A stretch of 64,000 nt of DNA from Liolophura sinensis. Taxonomy: Eukaryota; Mollusca; Polyplacophora; Chitonida; Chitonidae. Shown piece by piece: positions 53,901-59,900 of the stretch (its first letter is position 1; the number at the start of each line of letters is the position of its first letter). The DNA lies in assembly GCF_032854445.1 (NCBI RefSeq), contig NC_088306.1, positions 9,388,193-9,452,192 of the forward strand, given 5' to 3'. The notes beneath the pieces were generated by a model. It saw only the letters and a program-made list of their open reading frames with translations. It was not told the DNA's origin and did not search any database. A program made the position numbers and the translations under genes.

Positions 53901-56900
53901 AGCTGTGCATAGTTACTGAGAACTTTGTACAGCAATGTGTAATTACTGAGAAATGAGGACATTAAAAACAAATCTGAATAGCGTAGAGCTTTGTGAAGTT
54001 ACTTAAAATTTTGTACAGCGATGTGTAATTAATGAGAACTTGTGAAATAATGTGAAATAAATGACTGCTAGGGACAGTATAGAGCTTTGTGAAGTTACTT
54101 AAAACTGTGCTCACCAACAATGGAGGACAGTGTACAGCTGTGTGTAGGTACTGAGAACTTTGTCGAGTTATGTGTAATGACTGAGAGCTGAGAACAATGT
54201 CTCATTAATGACTACTATGAACAGTTTAGAGCTTTGTGAAGTCACTTAAAACTTTGTGGAGCAGTATGTACTTACCAACAATGGGGTGATGTGTAGTAAC
54301 TCAGAACTTTGCAGAGGAATGTGTAATTACTGAGAAATGAGAACATTAATGTAATTACTGAGGAGTGAGGACATGAATGTAATTACTGAGGAGTGAGGAC
54401 ATGAATGTAATTACTGAGGAGTGAGGACATGAATGTAATTACTGAGGAGTGAGGACATGAATGTAATTACTGAGGAGTGAGAACATTAATGTAATTACTG
54501 AGGAGTGAGGACATGTATGTAATTACTGAGGAGTGAGAACATGTATGTAATTACTGAGGAGTGAGAACATGTATGTAATTACTGAGGAGTGAGGACATGT
54601 ATGTAATTACTGAGGAGTGAGGACATGTATGTAATTACTGAGGAGTGAGGACATGTATGTAATTACTGAGGAGTGAGGACATGTATGTAATTACTGAGGA
54701 GTGAGGACATGTACTTACTAATAACTCTGTAAACCAGTGTGAGGAATATGGTCCAGAGAGTGAACCCGACATGGAAGTCGTGATCTGGCCGTACCAGAGC
54801 CAGTCCAAGGAACAGGAAGATGACGATCTCACTAGTCGTGCTGAAACACGAGACAAGACATTGTGAACATTAATATCTTCACACGGGAACATAGCTCCCC
54901 TTATCTTCCACAAAAACTTATCCTTGTTTTCCACACCTCATGCATATACTTGACAAAACCATGCTATCAACCATGTACATGTACCCAAACTTGTTACACA
55001 CTGTACACTATAAATATGATCCATGAAGTCCAGCTCCAGACATTTCGCCGCATTTAGCCAACAAAAAAACAAGCAGAAGTAATTTCAAATAAAAGTTTCA
55101 ATGGCCTTTCCTCTGGGTGCTCTCTGCATTTTTTCGTGATCTTTTCAATTTCACAGTTTCATGGATTAATGTGGCAAAATGTGCTGTAAGACCCAATAAT
55201 GTGATGAAGACCCAATAATGTGATGAAGACCTAATAATGTGAAGACCCAATAATGTGATGAAGACCCAATAATGTGGTAAAGACCCAATAATCTGATGAA
55301 GACCCAATAATGTGATGCAGACAACTGAATGCACTATATGGTGTAACAGCAATAAATGTAAACTACACTTTACAAACTAACATATTTTATCAAATAAATT
55401 TGTTATGTACAAAGAGGAAAATGTTCACGGAGAATTGTGCATAGGGGAAAATGTCCACAAGAGAAAATGTCCTCGGGGAGGATTGTGCACAGGGGAAAAT
55501 GTCCACAGGGGGAATTGTGCAGTGGGGGAAATGTGCATAGGGGGAATTGAGCATTGGGGAAAATTTCCACATGGGAAATTGTGCATAGGGGAAGATGTCC
55601 ACAGGGGGAATTGTGAATGGGGGAAAATGTGCACAGGGGGAATTGTGCATAGGGGAAAATGTGCACAGGGGGAACAGAGCATTGGGGGAAATGTGCACAG
55701 GGGGAATTGTGCATAGGGGAAAATGTGCACAGGGGGAATTGTGCATAGGGGAAAATGTCTACAGGGAGATCATAATAAATTCTTGTCCACATGGGGACCT
55801 GTTAACTGGGGTAAATGTCCTGGACCAAAAAATAGCAAGAAAATCTTGGAATTACTTGGGGTGGGTGGGGGGGTTAACAGCTAAATATATATAACAGCTG
55901 TACATGCATACGCCTATGTATGGCAGCAAGGGTGTAATGCATTATCATAAAGATGATTAATTCTGAGTATCAACATTGTTGTATCAACATCATGCACAAT
56001 AAACCCAGGAGTTAATATCCACAAGAATTGTCTTAATGTTTTACGACCTTCCAAACTTCTAAGTGTCCATAGCCCTGGTGACTTGTATTACCTGATGACC
56101 TTGGTGAAGTACTTAATCGTTGTCCTTGATTTGTCCGTGATGTTATGGAATGTGTACTGCATCTGGACGAGTCCACAGGCTATCATACTGTAACAAGGGA
56201 ACGCATATCAGATTTGTATTTTAAAGTGTTTTTCTTCCAGCTGTCTATTGAAATTTGACATAAGTATCACTTCACCTGCAGGTAAAAGGGGGGGGGGGGG
56301 GTCACTATTCATAAACAGAGGACTCACAAAAGATAGATCCTAAATTCTCCATAAATTTGGTCAGTGAAATACAATAATTAGTAAATCACCTCAAATTTGG
56401 TCCAGAAAGGTGCATTTTTAAAGAAAATATTGTTATAAACTCTTCCTTTTGCTGCTGAAATACATTTTTCCAGTTGGACATCTTCTATCCAAATCGTCCA
56501 TTAGCTTCAAGACACCTTATTCCGCATAACTCCCAGAAGCACACAAAATTTGCAACTTACTGTAAATCTTCAGCCTTTTCACATGTTTGCAATATGTTTA
56601 TTCTAGTACATTCTGAAGGCATTACTCTGTGTAAACTGACAAAATTATACTTTTTGTGAAACCCTGAAAGTGACTATACCAATGTAGTTTTGGTTCCAAA
56701 ATCAAATTAAAAATGTTCATAAATTGCACTGAAAAGTTGCTCTTTCATATGTCAAAAGGTTGAGGAATTAAGGTAGTCATGGGAGAAATTTTTTAGGTCA
56801 CTTTTACCAGTCTGCTTTAGATCAAGATTTGTTAGCGTGTTCTTCCCATCAATTTGCAGAAATTAACATTGTTAGGGCAACCCTTGTTCCAGCCTGGTAG

Positions 56901-59900
56901 CAGAAACTTTAAACAAACTTCAAATGCAACAACAACATTTGGACATTCAATGCCGTGCCAGCACAAACCAATCAGATTTCCCTGACGGCTTATGTATGTT
57001 GTTGTTGTACTCAGACATGTATCATATTACATCACAAGAAAACCACAGACGGACTACTGGCTAAAACTACTGGTTTGGTTTGAGTGTAGGAGATTTTTCC
57101 CTTGGTTTGAACAGTAAATGAAAATGTTCGTCTTGAACAATGATGATCAAGATTTATCCTTGGCTAGTGGCTATAGGGTCCGATTTGCCAAGCGATCATA
57201 GCCTAAGTTGACTGTAACTATGGCAACCCATGTCTTTAACATGTCTCCAAGGTAACTGCAACCAACTTTGGAATACTTTGTTGAAAGGGGCACAAATCTG
57301 ATGTCTTGCAACTATCACTGAATTAGAATTTGAAATTTTGAAATCTCAAAACTCATACCAGATAATTCCTGAAAATTCAAACAACTCCGCAGTGATGTAT
57401 GCCAGATAAGCAAATCCAAAGACAGCAATGGGCTCAACAACTGGAAAAGAAGATATGGTAAGACATCTTACTTTCTGAACTTGAGTAATTAAAGGCAAAG
57501 AAAACACTAAAAGAGAGTATTTATCAGATTAAACGCCATTAAACAGTGTCCAGGAAATTAGTTTGATTTATTTTCTCAGAAATTTTTTTAACGGACTAAA
57601 ATGCCTTTAAAACATAGGATCATATGGTGGTCTGTTGGGAGCCAGAGGGTATCAGTGATGTCATAACAATATTTTTTTAGCTCCAAATAGTTAGTTTCAA
57701 GGTCAATTTATAGAATGAATTCATAGCTCTAAATGAAGATGCATTCTGAATGATGTAATATGGAAATCTATGTGTGTGTCAACTGACAACACGCTGAATT
57801 GACACACAACACACTGGTCCCAATACGGGCAGAAAAGGCCACAGTAGAATCCGAAGGTTTGAGTGCAATTTGCTAGGTCGAAAAATATTCTAAAAAAATA
57901 AATCAAACTTTTTTCCCGGACAATATGTTACGGTCTGTCATTTGACATGTACTTCATGCTAGTGTGTTCTTTGCCTTTAAGCATGAGTTAAGTGATGTTT
58001 ATTGAAGGTACGTGTATTTCAACATCACAAAATGACAGAGTAAAGGTGAAAACAGCTGAGGAATTGTACACGTAGCTCATTTCAATACAAATGAAAATGC
58101 CCTGTATCCGAGTCTCTCTTCTTACTTATATTTTACATACATATAGACGCTGCTTTCACTGTTTAAAAATGTTATAAAAATAATGAACATATCAGTCTTA
58201 CAGATGATGCCTTTAATACAGTCATATGTCTGTCATGTTTGTAGGTGGAGGAAACTGTGAGGAAACTTTGAGGAAACCTTAGAAGAACTCAGAGGAAGGA
58301 AACTCGACTATTATCATAATGTAAGCCAAAGAATTATGAAGTTTATTTATTGATTTAATCGTTGGTTCATGCCACACTCACGATTTTTTCACATAATATG
58401 GCAGTCAGTGGTAGAAACCCCAACACGCTGGTAAACCACTGAGCTCTGGTATGTTAATGAAGAATTACCCCATTTGTAACTCACACATTAGTCACATGAC
58501 TCACGAGTATAGGCGGTAAATTGTGCAGATTTAACCTGACCTATGTGTGTGACTGAATTACAAAAATAGACAGAATGAAAATTGCACGTAAGTATAGAAT
58601 GAATAAATGCATGGTTAGGACTCAACACCACATGGGCAATATTTCAGCCATATCATGACAAGAACATTTTCAAAACAGGAGGTAGTGATTGGTATTTGAT
58701 ATGAGTATGAGAACATTCAAAATAAACCAAAAATTGACTCAAGTTGAAAAGCAGTTTAAAAAGCCAAAGAATAGTTAATAAACTCGAAAATTCTCAATAT
58801 TTTCATAATATACAATCCAGGGCTGTATATATGTATGTATATGCAATACAAAAAACTATATTTTATTTATTTATTTATCTGATTGGTGTTTCATGGTGTA
58901 CTCAAGAATATTTCACTTATATGATGGCAACCAGCATTATATGGCGAGAGGAAACCTGGGCAGAGCCCGGGGGGAAACTGACAACCATCCGCAGGTTGCT
59001 GGCAGGCCTTCCCACTAACGGCCAGAGAGGAAGCCAGCATTAGCTGGAAAACTATATTTTATGATACCGGCTAATGGTCCTCAAATGTTTAATGACAACA
59101 TTGTCAGCAATATAAAATCAAATATACAGTCAACTGTGTAGCACACAGGTGTAGAAGAAAGCTACATGAACAGGTAAATACTTATTGCAAAGTTTACCTC
59201 TGACAGTGTTGGTGTATTTGGTAAGGAGAGCCGATAAGACTCCAAAGATGATTCCCACCAGCAGGCCTCCACCAGCCACAACAAAGAAGGCCAGGATTCC
59301 GAGGAAAATCTGAACAAAATCAGCACAATGATACAGGACACACTTAAAAATTTATGTGATTGTTGTTTTACACCGTGAGTGAAATTATAAATTTGAAGTT
59401 TTCCAAGACCTGAAAAGGGATGATGCACGCCACGCTTAACAGCAAGAGTAAATCTATACTACATAACTAGAGCTAACACTCAAATAAACGGGATGAGGGT
59501 TGGGGCGACTCAAAGTCACCTTGAATTAACAATGAAAACTTGAAAACTTTCACTCTGTTTAGTTGAGGACACTGCTTTTGACGCCATAATGAAGAACACT
59601 TCACTTATACAATGGCTGCCAGCATTATGGCGGGTTGAAACCTGGCAGAGCCCGGGGGAAACCCACGGCCATCATCAGTTGCGGCCAGCATTATGGCGGG
59701 TGGAAACCGGGCAGAGCCGGGGGGAAACCCACGACCATCGGCAGTTGCGGCCAGCATTATGGCGGGTGGAAACCGGACAGAGCCGGGGGGAAACCCACGA
59801 CCATCGGCAGTTGCGGCCAGCATTATGGCGGGTGGAAACCAGACAGAGCTGGGGTGAAAACCACGACCATCGGCAGTTGCGGCCAGCATTATGGCGGGTG

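Noticed and set aside
55390-55894. Long Cys/His/Pro-rich or Gly/Cys-rich frames on both strands
   Set aside because: Products of the 16/32-bp minisatellite; no start context, splice sites or family resemblance.
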